Below, piece after piece: positions 32,214 through 44,870 of a stretch of 64,000 bases of DNA. Both the position numbers and the translations under genes were made by a program. The notes beneath the pieces are model-generated. The model made no database searches. It saw only the letters and a program-made list of their open reading frames with translations, and was not told where the DNA came from. The first letter of the stretch is position 1; each line of letters begins with the position of its first letter. Origin of the DNA: Leptobrachium leishanense (Eukaryota > Chordata > Amphibia > Anura > Megophryidae); the NCBI GenBank assembly GCA_009667805.1, contig CM019067.1, positions 70,946,997 to 71,010,996 on the forward strand. The letters run 5' to 3'.

Positions 32214-33525
32214 TGTCATGCCCCATGCCGCGGTCCGACCGCGGCCACCATCTTGGCGCACTTTGCATACTCACCTGAGGTCTCTCGTGGCGCGTCGCTC
32301 CCTGGTTCCGGTCTTCAACTCGAAGGAGGAGAGCCAGGATGTGTTCCACGCCGCCTCCGGGATCCAACTGAGCAGAAACCAAGCGCGCATGCGCGATCGT
32401 AGATCTCAAAGCATGAAGACCTTGGTACTCTGGCGCTCTCTGCTGGTCAAGTAAAGGTACTGCATTATACCTGCACTGGAGATCCTCGTATGCCACCAAT
32501 TAACCTATCAAGTACTCAGGTATCCCAACTCCACCTACGAGCCCCAGGTGAATGGTGTTCTTATGATCCTCTGAACCCTATTTAAATCTGCCGCCTTTCC
32601 CAGTTCATTAACCAGGTTATACTGTGGTTCACCACCACGTTATCCAGTTTTCCTTCTTCATACCTGTTCCAAGAGAATCCCGAGTTCCAGACCTGCTTCC
32701 ACGGTACCAGCTCCGTTTCCAGACCTGCTTCCACGGTACCAGCTCCGTTTACAGACCTACTTACATGTCCACAGTACCAGCTCCATCTCCAGGCTTGCTT
32801 CCATGGTACCAGCTCCATCTCCAGGCTTGCTTTCACGGTACCAGCTCCATCTCCAGGCTTGCTTCCACGGTACCAGGTCCATCTCCAGGCTTGCTTCCAC
32901 GGTACCAGCTCCATCTCCAGGCTTGCTTCCACGGCACCAGCTCCATCTCCAGGCTTGCTTCCATGGTACCAGCTCCATCTCCAGGCTTGCTTTCACGGTA
33001 CCAGCTCCATCTCCAGGCTTGCTTCCATGGTACCAGCTCCATCTCCAGGCTTGCTTCCACGGTACCAGCTCCATCTCCAGGCTTGCTTCCAGGGTACCAG
33101 CTCCATCTCCAGGCTTGCTTCCACGGTACCAGCTCCATCTCCAGGCTTGCTTCCACGGTACCAGCTCTATCTCCAGGCTTGCTTCCACGGTACCAGCTCC
33201 ATCTCCAGGCTTGCTTCCACGGCACCAGCTCCATCTCCAGGCTTGCTTCCATACCCACGGTACCAGTTCCAGATCCTATCTTCAAGTCCAATTCATCTAC
33301 CCTGGTCTGTTTCAAAGACTACAACTTGTGTTATCTACCCCTACAATCCTTCGTTCTGGACTTTACTCTTGTCAAAGAAATCCTTGCGTTATCTTTTGTT
33401 CTGGACTTATATTTTGTTCCATCCAGTAAATGCTCAACTGATCATACATCTCCTGGTCTCCTTCGGCTTGCCATTGGGTTCCATACGCACAACACTACAC
33501 AGGGGTCATAGCCTCTGCCCTTACA
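32214..33525 (+). mobile_element. Solo LTR (1.3 kb) with internal minisatellite
   Basis: It starts TGTCATGCCC and ends CTTACA, the TG...CA ends of LTRs, and is flanked by a perfect 5-bp duplication GGTTT (32209-32213 and 33526-33530). A TATA-like CTATTTAAAT sits at 32577-32587. No internal retrotransposon or viral genes adjoin it, so it is a solo LTR left by recombination between LTRs. Gypsy-type or endogenous-retrovirus origin cannot be decided. Long open frames over it come from the repeat array. Confidence 0.9.
32686..33262 (+). repeat. 32-bp minisatellite inside the solo LTR
   Basis: The unit GGTACCAGCTCCATCTCCAG plus GCTTGCTTCCAC is repeated about 17 times with few changes. The first units vary (CCGTTTCCAGACCTG). 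Because 32 is not a multiple of three, each reading frame cycles through all phases every 96 bp. No phase contains a stop, giving frames of up to 295 codons on both strands. They are not genes. Confidence 0.95.
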
Positions 33526-33644
33526 GGTTTGCATGGAGTAAACAAGCACTGTTGGCTTGAGTAAGGCTTGGCTGAGCCAAAACATCGCTAGTTTACTCCA
33601 AAAACACCTGTTGAAGAGATCCCGGTGTGCCCATTTCTCCTTGC

Positions 33645-35622
33645 TTCAAACACATTTTAAAGGCATCCATTGAATTGGAGAGAAAGAGCAACCACCTTCA
33701 GCAGAGAATTCAATATTTATGTATTGTTTTTACTGTAAAGAACCTTTGCCTTTCCCAAAAGATGAAAATAAGAATTTTACAATTGCCTTCGGTCATTTGT
33801 CTTCCTCAGTAACTTTGTATCTGTGTATGTATTGTTACTATTGGTCATTCAGCTGTGCCTTTGGCAAGTTTTATGCCATTTATTTTTAATAGGCATAGTG
33901 CTCCATGGATAACATTGATATATTCCTTAAACCTACTACACAGCAGTAATCCCTTTAATATCTACTGATATGTATCATATTTACTCTGCAGAGCATGTTA
34001 TACTTGTAAACGGAGATTCTTAATATTCATATAGAGAGGTCTTTGATAGTCCACATAGTTTCGTATTTTTTAAAATCCCAATGACGGCCTCAACAGGAGA
34101 ATTAAGTAGCTATGTAGGAGTTTTTTGTTTTGCCACATTCTGGAGCAATATATAAAAGTAACAAGGGAAGCTAAGAAAACTGTTCAAAGTTCTTTTACTC
34201 ATTTCCTACTATGTGTTTAATGTTAACATGAAGAAAAAGAAAAAAAATGGCAAAGGGATTGGATCAGTTCCCCTTGGAAAATGTAGAATCCTTCGTGACT
34301 CTTTAACACTGACCGGGCAAATCTCCAATGATCTTCAAAAAGTTAACTGGATGTTAAACAATATTAGTTTCACAACAAAAAAAAATCTTAAATTGACTCA
34401 AAACTGGTACATCTGATTGCACACGGTACTTATCGATGCAACCATTTGGTTTCAATTGCATTTTAGAAGATATGAGACTGACAAAACACAGCTTCTTCCA
34501 GCAAGGGAGTGAACTGACATGTGTCTCTGATATGTCACTCATCAGAAAAATAGAAAAAAGCCTGACACTATATTTTACCCAATCCCTTCTTCACCCTGAA
34601 CATTTTTTTTTTTTTTGAGGTTGAATCCGTATTGGGAATATAACATAAAAATACATTTAAAAAAAATCTATTCTCAATGACATTCTACTAATCTACAGAT
34701 GTGTTTCCATATTAAACCTTTTTAATTCAACTGTAAATTACTCTAATAAAACCAATAGAATAGGGTCTATTCAATAAAGTCTGAGTTACCCCTGAGTACT
34801 GTAACCTGGCTGCACTTCCTGTCGGCAAGCAGGAACATTGGCTAATTCAACCAAAGTTTAATAAATATACCTTTACATGTCTAAACGAAGAGCAATTAAA
34901 AATACAATAAAATAATTAGGTACAATGTGAAAAAAACGTAGCCACCATGGAGTGGGCTTACCCGGGTCGTGATAGTAGCTGGGTGCTCCAAGGAAAAGGA
35001 TCCGTGGTCCCATATCCATGTCCAAAAAAGTAACAAAGGGCAACTCCAGGTAACCTAGCAAAACATTTGCTATGTACCTGGAGTCGCCCATTGTTGCTTT
35101 TTTGGATATATACGTATATAACATACTTTATAATTTCTGAAATGAGGAGCCTTATTCCATGAGGAGCATTAACCTGTGAGTGGCAGCTCACTGAATTACC
35201 AATCATAGTAACCCGATTGCAAAAGCTGATTTGCCAGTGGAATTCAAGTAGGAGAGGAATATATTTTATGCCAAGCTCCACTACAACAGTGACATTCATT
35301 GTTTGCGCTATACACTTTGGAGTCCAAGGTAGTCCATTAAAGAGGGAGTTGACCCAACTATCACGAGATTTCGCTCCGCAAAACGTTCTGGCATAAACAC
35401 ACTGAGGAACCATTTTACCTTGAATTCCTTACGGTTATATTGCAGCAAGAGAGTGGATCGACGGAAAGATTTTGAGGTCCTCAGTTAGGTGAGCGCAGAT
35501 GTGGGTGATTTATTTGGATGTAATATGATTGCAATATGATGTAATATGATGTAATATACCGGTCAACTTGGAATAGTAAATGGGATGGTAAAGATTGTGT
35601 CAGGACACGCAGTAAGTACAAT
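33645..35622. other. Long interval without recognised gene
   Basis: 33645-34760 is AT-rich with no transposon ends. 34955-35470 may be an old retroposon-like repeat: it holds a 151-codon minus-strand frame of no known family, an inverted repeat at 35021-35106, and the CGCAAAACGTTCTGG motif at about 35376, reminiscent of the CGAAACGCG block at 51457. A TAATATGATG short repeat lies at 35521-35560. Confidence 0.35.
35021..35106. repeat. Short inverted repeat (about 42-bp arms)
   Basis: TCCAAAAAAGTAACAAAGGG and CCCATTGTTGCTTTTTTGGA pair, as do CTCCAGGTAACCTAGCAAA and TTTGCTATGTACCTGGAG. The loop is only a few bases. Arms differ at about five positions. Confidence 0.75.
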
Positions 35623-36509
35623 CAGGGTTATTGAAAAAGAATCGAAAAGTCACCGCACGTTTGGTGACTTTTCGTTCTCTTCAATTCGGTGCAATTCGAC
35701 GATCCCATTTCGGCGACCCTGCGGTGTATTCAGCAAGCACCACAGGGCCGTCGTAGTGCACGGAAAAGCCGCCGCAAACCTGCCGAACACTCACCGCAAA
35801 ACCCAGCGAATGCACACTGAAAACCCGCAAAAACATCTGGATTAACCCCGCCGAACAAACCCGAGCAGGAGCCGATCACAGTGTAGAGCAGCCGCCGGAA
35901 AAACCCAACACCGCAGACGAATGGAGTAAAAAAAAACAAAAAACAGTACGCTTGAATGTTTGAAAAGTGAAATGCTGTTTGCAAAAAGAAACTACAGAAC
36001 GAAAATGTCTGAAATTTACATATAAGATCCAATGAATGATTATAAAAAGGGCTGTTACAGCAAAAAGAAAAAACAATTTAAAAAAAAAGGAAAAAAAAAT
36101 TTCGCAAAAAAATCCCCAAAAATGCGTAAAAGATCCTAAAAAAATCTAAAAATGAAGAAACCTTTCACTGCAGAATATTATAATAAACGGTTTATTAGAT
36201 ACTGGATTAAACCAAGAATATTTTTAATATTGAACCCTATGGGATAAACCTGTCGAACTAAACCACCAAACAGCAGGGCAATTCGGCAACTTTTCACTGC
36301 TGGTGTTTGTTCTCTGAATAGCCGAAGCATTGCTTCTCTATGGGGATTTCACTGCCCTCGAACAGGCTCCATATGTGCAGGCAATTCGCCAACATTTGGG
36401 GAACTGCCTGCTCTCTGAATAGCCGAATGGCCAGGAAAGTTAACCGTACGCTGAATTTCAGCGTTCGGTTACCTTTCGCCCCCAATTTGGAGCTCTTTGA
36501 ATAACTCTG
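35623..36509 (-). mobile_element. CAGGGTTATTCA-family element, uninterrupted reference copy
   Basis: The ends are CAGGGTTATTG (35623) and TTTGAATAACTCTG (36509). At 887 bp it aligns in reverse with 53051-55154 once the 1.2-kb TTAA element is removed there, and with copy A. It shows both empty sites: the TTAA target next to GTAACAGCCC (about 36055-36080) and GGATCTTATATGTAAATTTC (about 36018-36037), where copy A carries the LINE. Flanking triplets AAT/AAA differ by one base. No transposase. Confidence 0.85.
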
Positions 36510-36830
36510 AAAGTCTCACACATTTATTACCACTCTAAATGGAAGAGGGCCCAAGAGCTACCAAGTTTTTCCTGACTGTATCACTTTAGAGAATATTGCT
36601 TCCAGTCAACATTGCTGGTTCTTTTTAATGGAAAGATTATACCGAAATATAGATATATGCATAATATTTTCATAATTCCACTACTTAAAACCCATTACAA
36701 GTAATATTATTTAATTTGTTTAACAGTTTTAATCTGGGGCGTGGCTTGGCGCTTGCTGAAGATGGCCGCATAGACTCAGAGCTCCCGACCTAGCCGTAAT
36801 AATTTCGCTCAAAAAACCAGCAGCAGGACC

Positions 36831-37878
36831 ATGGGAAAAGGCAAGAGGAAGTCGGAGGACCCCTCGGCCCCTAACACCCCAAGGACATCGCAAACGGGAC
36901 CCCTGGACCATTACTTAAGGACCCCTAGAGCTCGGACCGCGGACCCTGACATGGCGGCTGCGTCCTCGCTTGCTGATTCCGAGGAGTCCTGGCTGGATGG
37001 GAACATGAAAGCCCGACGGATCGAGGAGATGGTAGCCGCCTTCCCTACCCGAGATGACGTCCAGCAGCTTATCGGGGCAGTCCGTGAGGATCTTCGTCGA
37101 GACATCTCGGAGGTACGCGCTGATGTGGCGGCCATGTCTAACCGCGTGGAACGCTTGGAGGAGGCCGAACGGAGACCAGCGGCTCTCGCTCCACAGATGC
37201 TGGCAGGGGCTCCAGACCACCTATTTGCAATGGCGCGAAAGGTCGACGACCTTGAGAATCACTCGAGGCGCCAAAACATAAGGATAAGAGGTGTGATGGA
37301 CTCTGTCCAAAATCTACGGGGCTTTACTGTTCGCTTCTTCAATCACATTTCGTGAGGCCCACGCATTACTCTACAGCACGTGGACAGGGCCCACCGAGAC
37401 CGCGGCCGTCCCAATCGCAAAGCCACCGACCCACCGAGAGATATCCTTTGCCACATCACGGACTTTACCCTGAAGGAAGAACTCTTACACTCAGCGCGCT
37501 CATCCCGCATGTGGCTTTTTGAGGGTTCGGAAATAGCGATATTTCAAGAACTGTCTAGATTTACGCTCCAGTCCCGGCGTGCCCTAAAACCCATAACATC
37601 GGCTCTCAGAGGAGGCACAGATTCCCTATCGCTGGGGCTTTCCGATGGCCCTGATTGCCCTGGTCCAAAACCGCCCGTTCACTCTACGTAGTTTCCACGA
37701 TTTGCCTGGCTTCCTGGAGGCGGTGGGCCTCCCCGCACTTCACGTCGAGAACTGGGAACCACTTTTATTGCAATCCTGGGGTCTCTCTGAGGCTGATCCT
37801 GCACCATTACTGCAGCGCCAAAATGGCCGACGGCGCCCGAGAATGGAGATGGAACATGAAGCGGTGCCGGACGATTGA
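36831..37878 (+). pseudogene. L1-type ORF1, frameshifted
   Basis: Starts MGKGKRKSEDPSAPNTP. A coiled-coil stretch (REDLRRDISEVRADVAAMSN, about residues 83-115) precedes LENHSRRQNIRIRGV (about residues 142-156), the RNA-binding signature of L1 ORF1 proteins. The first frame stops at 37355. The next blocks (RDILCHITDFTLKEELL; FTLQSRRALKPIT) continue from 37380 in another frame, then from about 37645 (LVQNRPFTLRSFHDLPGFLE) in a third. At least two frameshifts, so not functional. The product would coat LINE RNA. Confidence 0.85.
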
Positions 37879-39612
37879 TTTCCCTTTTTTTTTTCTCTCA
37901 ATTTCACTACCTATATTACCCCTGAGGGACCCCACAAGATCTAGATCTTTAACCCAGCTGCGTACCCGCTGACCCCAAACCGGGTCTAAATAACTGACTG
38001 ATGCCGAATCTAACATAGAGACGGAGGAGACAATTTTGTTGTCTGTTTGTTCAGTGTGCTGTTCTTCCCTTTCGAGGGAACACCTGTGGATACGCACCAC
38101 TGCCGCACTAAGCCTGAGACGATTACAGTGGCTCCTGCCTTTTCCACAAGGGGACTGTGATGGCCCTACTGATGCCCATCGTTTCTGAATGACATCTGGA
38201 AACGACGCACACGACTGATCGTGAGACCCGGCAATAGACCCAAACATCAACACGTGAGATGACCGATAAAATAATGACCCCATAAAAGAAGGCGATTGCG
38301 GACTCTGGGATGCAGGGAAGGATGGGAACAGAACGTGGAACGCTAGTGGACACTGAAAGAAGGCGGGAACGGGATGGGGAATCGGAAAGAGGGACAAAAA
38401 GCGGGGGGGGTCTGATTCTGGTACTACTTGACACTACCCACATTATGCCAGGAGACCAGGAATGGGAAAGTGACCACGGAAGGGAGGAGGGAGCGGGGAT
38501 AAGGAAGGGGACGGGATAGGGAGAGAGGAGGGAAAGGCAGAGGAATGTGGGGGGGGAAATAGATAGGGAGAAGGAGGACGGAAGAAAGGGAAAAGAAAGA
38601 GAAAAAAAAAAAGGGGGAAAAGAGAAAAAAAAGGAGAAAGGAAACGGAAAGAAAAAGAAAGGAAATAGGTAGATAGAATGATAATAAAAGACGACTCGCT
38701 GATGGGAGGGAAATGGGATGGAGGGGTGGGTAAAGGGAACACACATTCGAGAGAGATGGATATCACAGTGGCCATGGACAAGAGATTGTATTGTATTATA
38801 CTGCTGGATTTTCATGAAACCTTTCCTAGTCACATGATCCACAAACTGTTTCCGTGCTAATATATTGCTCCCGGCTGGACTTTTGGTGGGGATGGGCAGG
38901 CACCGAGGGAGACAATCCACTTTTTAGTATAATCCCATGTACGGGACCTGAACATTGTGGACAGAATGTTTTGCGGATAAGAGCAGAGTGGGGGGGGAGG
39001 GACGGGGGGAGGGGAGGAAAAGGAAAGGGAAAAGTTTTTTTTTTTGGGTCTCCTCTTGTTTTCAGAACTGTGGGGACCGCACATAGGCCCCATGTTTGTT
39101 TTTGACTGGGGCCATATGGACCCTCGGGGGCCTATTACGCATTTTTTGCATTATCCTGTTATAAGTTTCTACCAATCTTGTTCCATGTTATCTATTATTA
39201 GATCCTCTTGTTATATCAATGTTTATCATGATGCGATACCTAATGGTCCTGTATGCTGTGAATTATACCATATGTTTCTTCATTAGAGCGGCGATGGCCA
39301 GGAACCTTTTATTGACACCGTTAAAACCGTTTACATATCTCGACTATTGCTGTCTATCTTCACCCCTTCACCCCCTGAGATTTTGATGTCACTGTTCCAG
39401 AGCGGGAGGTTGAGACGCAGTCTCTCCTCTCTCTGACGTCCTTTGTCTCATATCCTTGTTCATACCTTACTTCTCTTGATCTCACACCCTCTCTTTTACC
39501 CATTGTCCTCTAATATATACCCTGTCTGTGACCCCCCCTTTTTTTTTTCTTACCTCCGTTCTCTCCTCCACTCCCCACCCTCCCCAGTGGGTGGTCTGCG
39601 GGAACCAAGACT

Positions 39613-42600
39613 ATGTTCTCCGCTAAACAGCTCTGCATGGTTTCTTATAATGCACGGGGCCTTAACATGCCGGAAAAAAGATCTAGACTGCTCCGAGAAC
39701 TCTATGCTCACCGCACCTCTATTGCCTTTTTACAAGAAACGCATTTTAGGGAGGGTGACGGACCTACCCTACGAAACAAACGATTCCCCACGGCTACTTT
39801 AGCAATTTCACTGAATCAAAATCCAGAGGCGTAGCAATCCTACTGGCACGTGACATCCCCTTCTCGCAAACGGGACTCCTCACTGACCCACAGGGTCGCT
39901 TTATATTCCTGAAGGGTACCATCGCGGATACAGTTTATACTTTTGCCTCGGTATATATTTCTAATAAGCGTCAACATAAATGCCTGGCCTCTATTCTGCA
40001 CAAACTTGATACCTTTCAGGAAGGGATCCTAATCCTTGCTGGTGACTTTAATGTATCTCTGGACCCTCGGATCGATACCTCTGCAGGCACCTCCTCGATT
40101 CCCTCGAATATTCTTCGACACCTCAAGCGGTCTCTACATTCCTATCGCCTGGTGGATACTTGGCGTGCATTCCATGCTGGAGAGAGGGACTACACGTACT
40201 TCTCGGGGGTACATCAATCCTATTCTAGGCTCAACCTTTTTTTTCTTCCCCAACACCATCTGGACCTAGTACTTAACATTCATATCGCTACACAAACCTG
40301 GTCGGACCACGCTCCGGTGATCATGACGTTATCCTCCCAACTTTTTAGACCTAGAGAGCGCAGTTGGCGCCTCAACACATCGTTGTTGACGGACCCTATG
40401 TTCCGTGCGGACATTGATGAGGCACTTAAACAATACTTCGAAACCAACACCACACCAGACATCTCCCCTTCTGTTCTCTGGGAAGCCCATATGGCCACGA
40501 TCCGAGGCCTGCTTATTGCGAAAGCATCCGCTCGGAAACGGGAACGGCAGGCAGAACTCAAGTCCCTATTGGACGAGATTAGGACTTTAGAGATGTCCCA
40601 TAAAGCTGGTCTGTCGGCGGAAGTCTATCAACGCCTATTGGACGGTAGGAAATGGCTCACGGACCTCCTACAGGCAGACATACGATTCTTGGCAATTAAA
40701 ACTAAAGCCTTCTTCGCCCTTCAGGAGAACAAGCCAGGTAGGTTGCTGGCACGACTCCTCTGTAGACGCCAGGAACAATCCTACGTACCACACAATAGAC
40801 TCCGTGACCATACGCTGACTACCCGTCCTACTGAGATTCTTCAAGAATTTGCTCGCTATTACCATGACTTCCATAATAACACGACTGAATTGCAGATCAT
40901 AGACCACACACGTATAACCAATTATCTGAAAGATAATATAACCCGCCGCCTTACCGACGCCCAAGCATCATCCCTTGATGGCCCAATCCTTCCAGAAGAA
41001 CTGGCGCTAGCTATTAAACATCTCAAGAACAACAAATGCCCTGGACCAGACGGCTTCCCAGTGGAATATTATAAGGCCTTCCCACGACCTCTCACAATTC
41101 CCCTCCTCTCGCTCCTTAATTCCCTGCGAGAAGGTCTATGATTGTCCCCCACCGCACTAACTGCTCACATTTCAGTAATCCCCAAACCTGATAAGGACAT
41201 GACAGAATGCAAACATTTCAGACCTATCTCACTACTTAATTGCGATGTTAAAATTTTAGCCAGAATTCTTGCAGACAGACTGAAGACTTTCTTGCCGATT
41301 CTCGTGGGAGCCGACCAGGTAGGATTCATACCTGGTAGAGAGGCCAGGGATGCGACGATGAGGGTCCTAAACGCCATAGCGTTGTCCACCAACGCCGGCC
41401 AGAGCCTTCTCCTTCTGTCTACCAACGCGGAGAAGGCCTTTGATAGGGTTGGATGGCCCTTCCTCTTTCACACACTGGAGGCCTGTGGTCTCCCTCAACG
41501 CTTTCTGGCGTGGACCCGCTCCCTTTACGACGCCCCCACAGCCCGGGTCAGGGTTAACGGGGCCCTTTCACCCTCCTTCCCCATTTCCAATGGCACTCGA
41601 CAAGGTTGTCCCCTGTCCCCCCTCCTCTTTGCCCTGTTCCTAGAACCTTTTCTGGGAGCGATCCGCAAAGATGACAGAATACAGGGTGTCAGAGGCACTA
41701 GACTGATGCACAAGGTATCGGCCTACGCCGACGACCTATTATTCCTTCTCCCAAATGCGAGAGATTCCATGCCACCTCTATTAGAACAACTCCAGACCTT
41801 TGGCGACCTATCGGGCTACAAAATCAACTACGATAAGTCTAACATGCTGGGACTTAACATGTCCCCTACTGACATTTCTCATGCCCGCTCTCACTTTCCC
41901 TTCAGGTGGTGTGAAAATCGCCTCAAATATCTGGGCATCTGGCTTTCAAACATTACTACAGATCTTCATAGACACAATTACGACCATTTGTTACGGACCT
42001 TCCATACGGACTTGTTGTAACGTTGGGGGCTTCCAGCCCTACCTGTGTGCTTGAGGACAGCAAGTCTGATGCTGCTCGCTGACCACTGTCCGGTTTAAAT
42101 GGAGACAGGCAGGGAGGTGATTGCATGAGGTGTGGCTTGAGTGGGGGGCGTGGTCTGGTGAAGTTCTTTAAAAACCCTCAGTATAGTTTCAGAAGTTGCC
42201 AGATCGTGGTTATCCATACCTGAGCTCCTTGTACCTGACTGCTAAATTGATTTAACCTGTTATTGACCTCTGCTTGTGTTCTGACCATTCTGCCTTCTGT
42301 TGCCCTAGACTATTTTCTTGTACTACGCTACTGCTCTGATACCGACCCGGCTATTCCATTTGACCATTCTGAACTCTGTATTCCTGATTCTGGCTCGGCT
42401 GACTCCTCTCCGTATTGTTAACCCTTTTCTGTCTAGCTAGTTTACCTGGCCAATTCTAAGGACCAGACAGATAGGGATCATTCACAGCTACACTGTTGGT
42501 AGCTTCTGAGTTTTGTGGAGTGTTGGGGGTTAAGTACTGCGTGGTGGGATCCGGGAACCGAGACACTTGTCCTCTTGGACTGCCCTCCCGCTTTCATGGT

Positions 42601-44003
42601 TGGGCAGAGTCAGTGTCCTTAAGATGAACGTGATGCCTCGCCTTCTTTATGTACTCCAGACGCTGCATTTGTTCTTGCCATGCTCGTTCTTCAGGGACCT
42701 CGACTCAATTTTTCTCTCCTTCATATGGCCCGAAGGCCGCCCAAGAGATAAATTGCAACTTCTTCGCCACCCGCGCTCGGAGGGGGGTCTGGCGGTACCA
42801 GACGCAAAATTATACTTCTATGCGGCGCAACTGACGCGACTTATGGATTGGATGCTAGACGGATCTGATAAACTGTGGCTGGATCTCGAAGAGGAACTGG
42901 CACATAGACCATTATGGACTGCTCCTTGGTTACCTTCCCAGCTTCTGAGACCCACACTACCGATCTCCGGTCTATACCGTGACACTCTCAAGGTATGGTG
43001 GAAGATTAAAGGGACATTTGGCCTATCGCCCTCCTTGTCACCTTTGCTACCTCTCCGGCACCACCCGGGATTTCATCCCGGCCTGGGACCCAGACTACAT
43101 AGCAGATTTATGGAAGGCCGTAGATTGTTCTTGTTCCAAGTGTTGCGGGACGATAGGGTGGAGATTCCTGAGCCCCCCGCAAATGATGACCCCTTGACCT
43201 TCGGGGACCACTTCACCCTTTTTAGACTGCGGCACTTTGTAGATTCTCTGCCGAGAGGCTTTCGTCCCCTACGCCAAATGACACCCTTTGAAAAATTCTG
43301 CCAGATGGCCTTGCCGCTTTCTGAGAGTATATCTACCCTCTACGCACTGCTTCAAAAGGTCGACACTTCACTACCCCCTTTTACGGATGATGGGAGTCGA
43401 TCTTAGAACTTGACTTCCCCCCCAGAAAAGTGGGACAAAACTTGTTACCTCACACTATATGGCTCCCGGGCTTTACGGATGATAGAAACCTCCTATAAAT
43501 TGCTCACATTTTGGTACTACACTCCCTACCAAACGGCCCACTTCTCACTTTCTTGTGACTCGATATGCTGGCGATGCGGAGTTCAGACCGGCACGTATCT
43601 TCATATCTGGTGGACCTGCGAGAATATTGTCCCTTTCTAGCACCTGGTCGCGGAGGTGGTTGAGGAGGTCACGGGTTTGGTTCTGCCCTTTACACCAGCT
43701 GTGTACCTTTTGCTGCATTTACCTGGGACACAGCGGACGTTGCGCAACTCGGTGGCCCTCCATCTCATACTGACGGCCAGGCGTGTAGTACCTGCTCACT
43801 GGAGATGTCCGGACTCCCCCTCATTTGTGGAATGGGTTGATGCCATTGAATCCCTGAGAGCAGTGGACGATCTGGTAGCAAGACAAGAGGCGGATCGACA
43901 CCCAGATCATCACTTAAAGTGTTTTTTTTGGGATGGTTTCCGCGCCTCGTCCGCCCTCCGCCGTAGAGTGGGGAACCGCACCTCCTCAGCACCGTCTACT
44001 TAA
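39613..44003 (+). pseudogene. L1-type ORF2 (endonuclease-RT), split by LTR, few lesions
   Basis: The endonuclease starts at 39613 (VSYNARGLNMPEKRSRL, FLQETHF). After a frameshift near 39830 it reads LAGDFNVSLDPRIDTS, then TWSDHAPVIMTL near 40300. RT: NNKCPGPDGFPVEYYK (41032-41079), an in-frame TGA at 41139-41141, FRPISLLNCDVKI, FIPGREARDATMR, EKAFDRVGWPF (motif A), NGTRQGCPLSPLLFALF (motif B), SAYADDLLFLL (motif C, 41720-41752), LKYLGIWLSN. The LTR interrupts at 42016-42565, after which the reading resumes with LPLSWLGRVSVLKMN. The C-terminal zinc knuckle CWRCGVQTGTYLHIWWTC lies near 43567-43620. Further lesions lie at about 43405 and 43638. It would make the endonuclease/RT for target-primed integration. 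Confidence 0.9.
42016..42565 (+). mobile_element. Solo LTR inside L1 ORF2
   Basis: Begins TGTAACGTTGGGGG and ends CCGAGACA (TG...CA). The flanking 5-bp duplication CTTGT is perfect (42011-42015 and 42566-42570). A TTTAAAAACC TATA-like box is at about 42168. No internal genes. The orientation is inferred from TG/CA and TATA only. Removing it and one CTTGT restores continuity of the LINE sequence. Confidence 0.9.
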
Positions 44004-44644
44004 ACGACTCACGTCAAGATAGGCGATATCATGACCCTGACGCCTGAGACATGCTTGTCACCGCCCGCAGGCCGCCCACTTCCTTCCCTCCCTCCCCACC
44101 TTTTTTTTTTCCCCTCTCCCTCACTTCCCTTCTTCACTCTTCTCCTTTTCTTTTTCTCTTCCTTCCCCTTCTTCTTCTTCTCACATTACCTACGTATCTC
44201 TGCTACTATTTTTTCTCCTGTTCACGCTCGCTCCCCTGTCTCTCTCCTCGCCCTTCCTCTCCCCCTGCTCCTCTTTTCTATCTCATCTGGTCCCTCACAC
44301 AGGGGGGGGGAGAGAGGAGAGAGGAAAACTATTAACAAAAACTAAAAATAAAAGCTGTTATACAACTTAGATATGTCCCTCACGGGCAGCACCGCCTTTT
44401 CCCGGACCGCTGCAGGAGTTATGCACTCTTTATCTTATCGCCTGAGGACAGTGTCTATTCATATGTTGAACTCTTTTTGTCAAACATTGATGCACGCCCT
44501 GAACTATGGCGACTTTCCTTGTTACTGAGATATACTCTGTATTATACTTTCTGTACTTATGAATATATTCCATTTACCTGTACTGTCGATGAATCTTACT
44601 CAAATAAAAGCTTTTTGAATACAAAAAAAAAACAGTTTTAATCT

Positions 44645-44779
44645 TTTTGACCTTAAGCTGGCACTCTGTTGGACATCAGTCTATTTGCCATTTGTTATAT
44701 TTTCTCATGTCCTCGCATAAGACAACGGCGAGCAATTTTGCCTGAACACTTTGATTTTAAAGCTTTCCATCATTAGATG
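44645..44779. other. Short gap between LINE and next element
   Basis: Nothing recognised. Confidence 0.3.
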
Positions 44780-44870
44780 TACCGTATTTTTCGCTCCATA
44801 AGACGCACTTTTCTCCCCCCAAAAAGTGGGGGGAAAAGTGGGTGTGTCTTATGGAGCGAATGCCCCATGA

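Larger units (their letters stand above)
32178..33642. mobile_element. Short fold-back element split by a solo LTR
   Basis: AAGAATGGGCACACC (32178-32192) and GGTGTGCCCATTTCTCCTT (33624-33642) are inverted. Without the LTR and its duplication the element is about 150 bp. Its right part has CTTGGCTGAGCCAAAACATC (33570-33590), a small hairpin. Boundaries are tentative. Confidence 0.45.
36736..44631 (+). mobile_element. L1-superfamily LINE, plus strand, full-length with solo LTR insertion
   Basis: The perfect 13-bp target duplication ACAGTTTTAATCT lies at 36723-36735 and 44632-44644. The 5' end is GGGGCGTGGCTTGGCG; the 3' end has AATAAA (44602-44607) and an A-tail. ORF1 is 36831-37878, ORF2 39613-44003. 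Between them (37880-39600) lies a 1.7-kb purine-rich spacer with G/A tracts, unusually long for this group. A 550-bp solo LTR splits ORF2. Relatively few disabling changes and a perfect duplication suggest a younger insertion than the one at 6817-14514. Confidence 0.93.

Noticed and set aside
32686..33262. CRISPR-like array of 32-bp repeats
   Set aside because: Units are contiguous without unique spacers, in an LTR of a vertebrate-type genome.
32624..33560. Frames of up to 295 codons on both strands
   Set aside because: They follow from a 32-bp minisatellite with no stops in any phase inside a solo LTR; no start context, domain or conservation.
34873..35413. 151- and 83-codon minus-strand frames
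   Set aside because: They overlap an inverted repeat and each other in different frames; no domain recognised.
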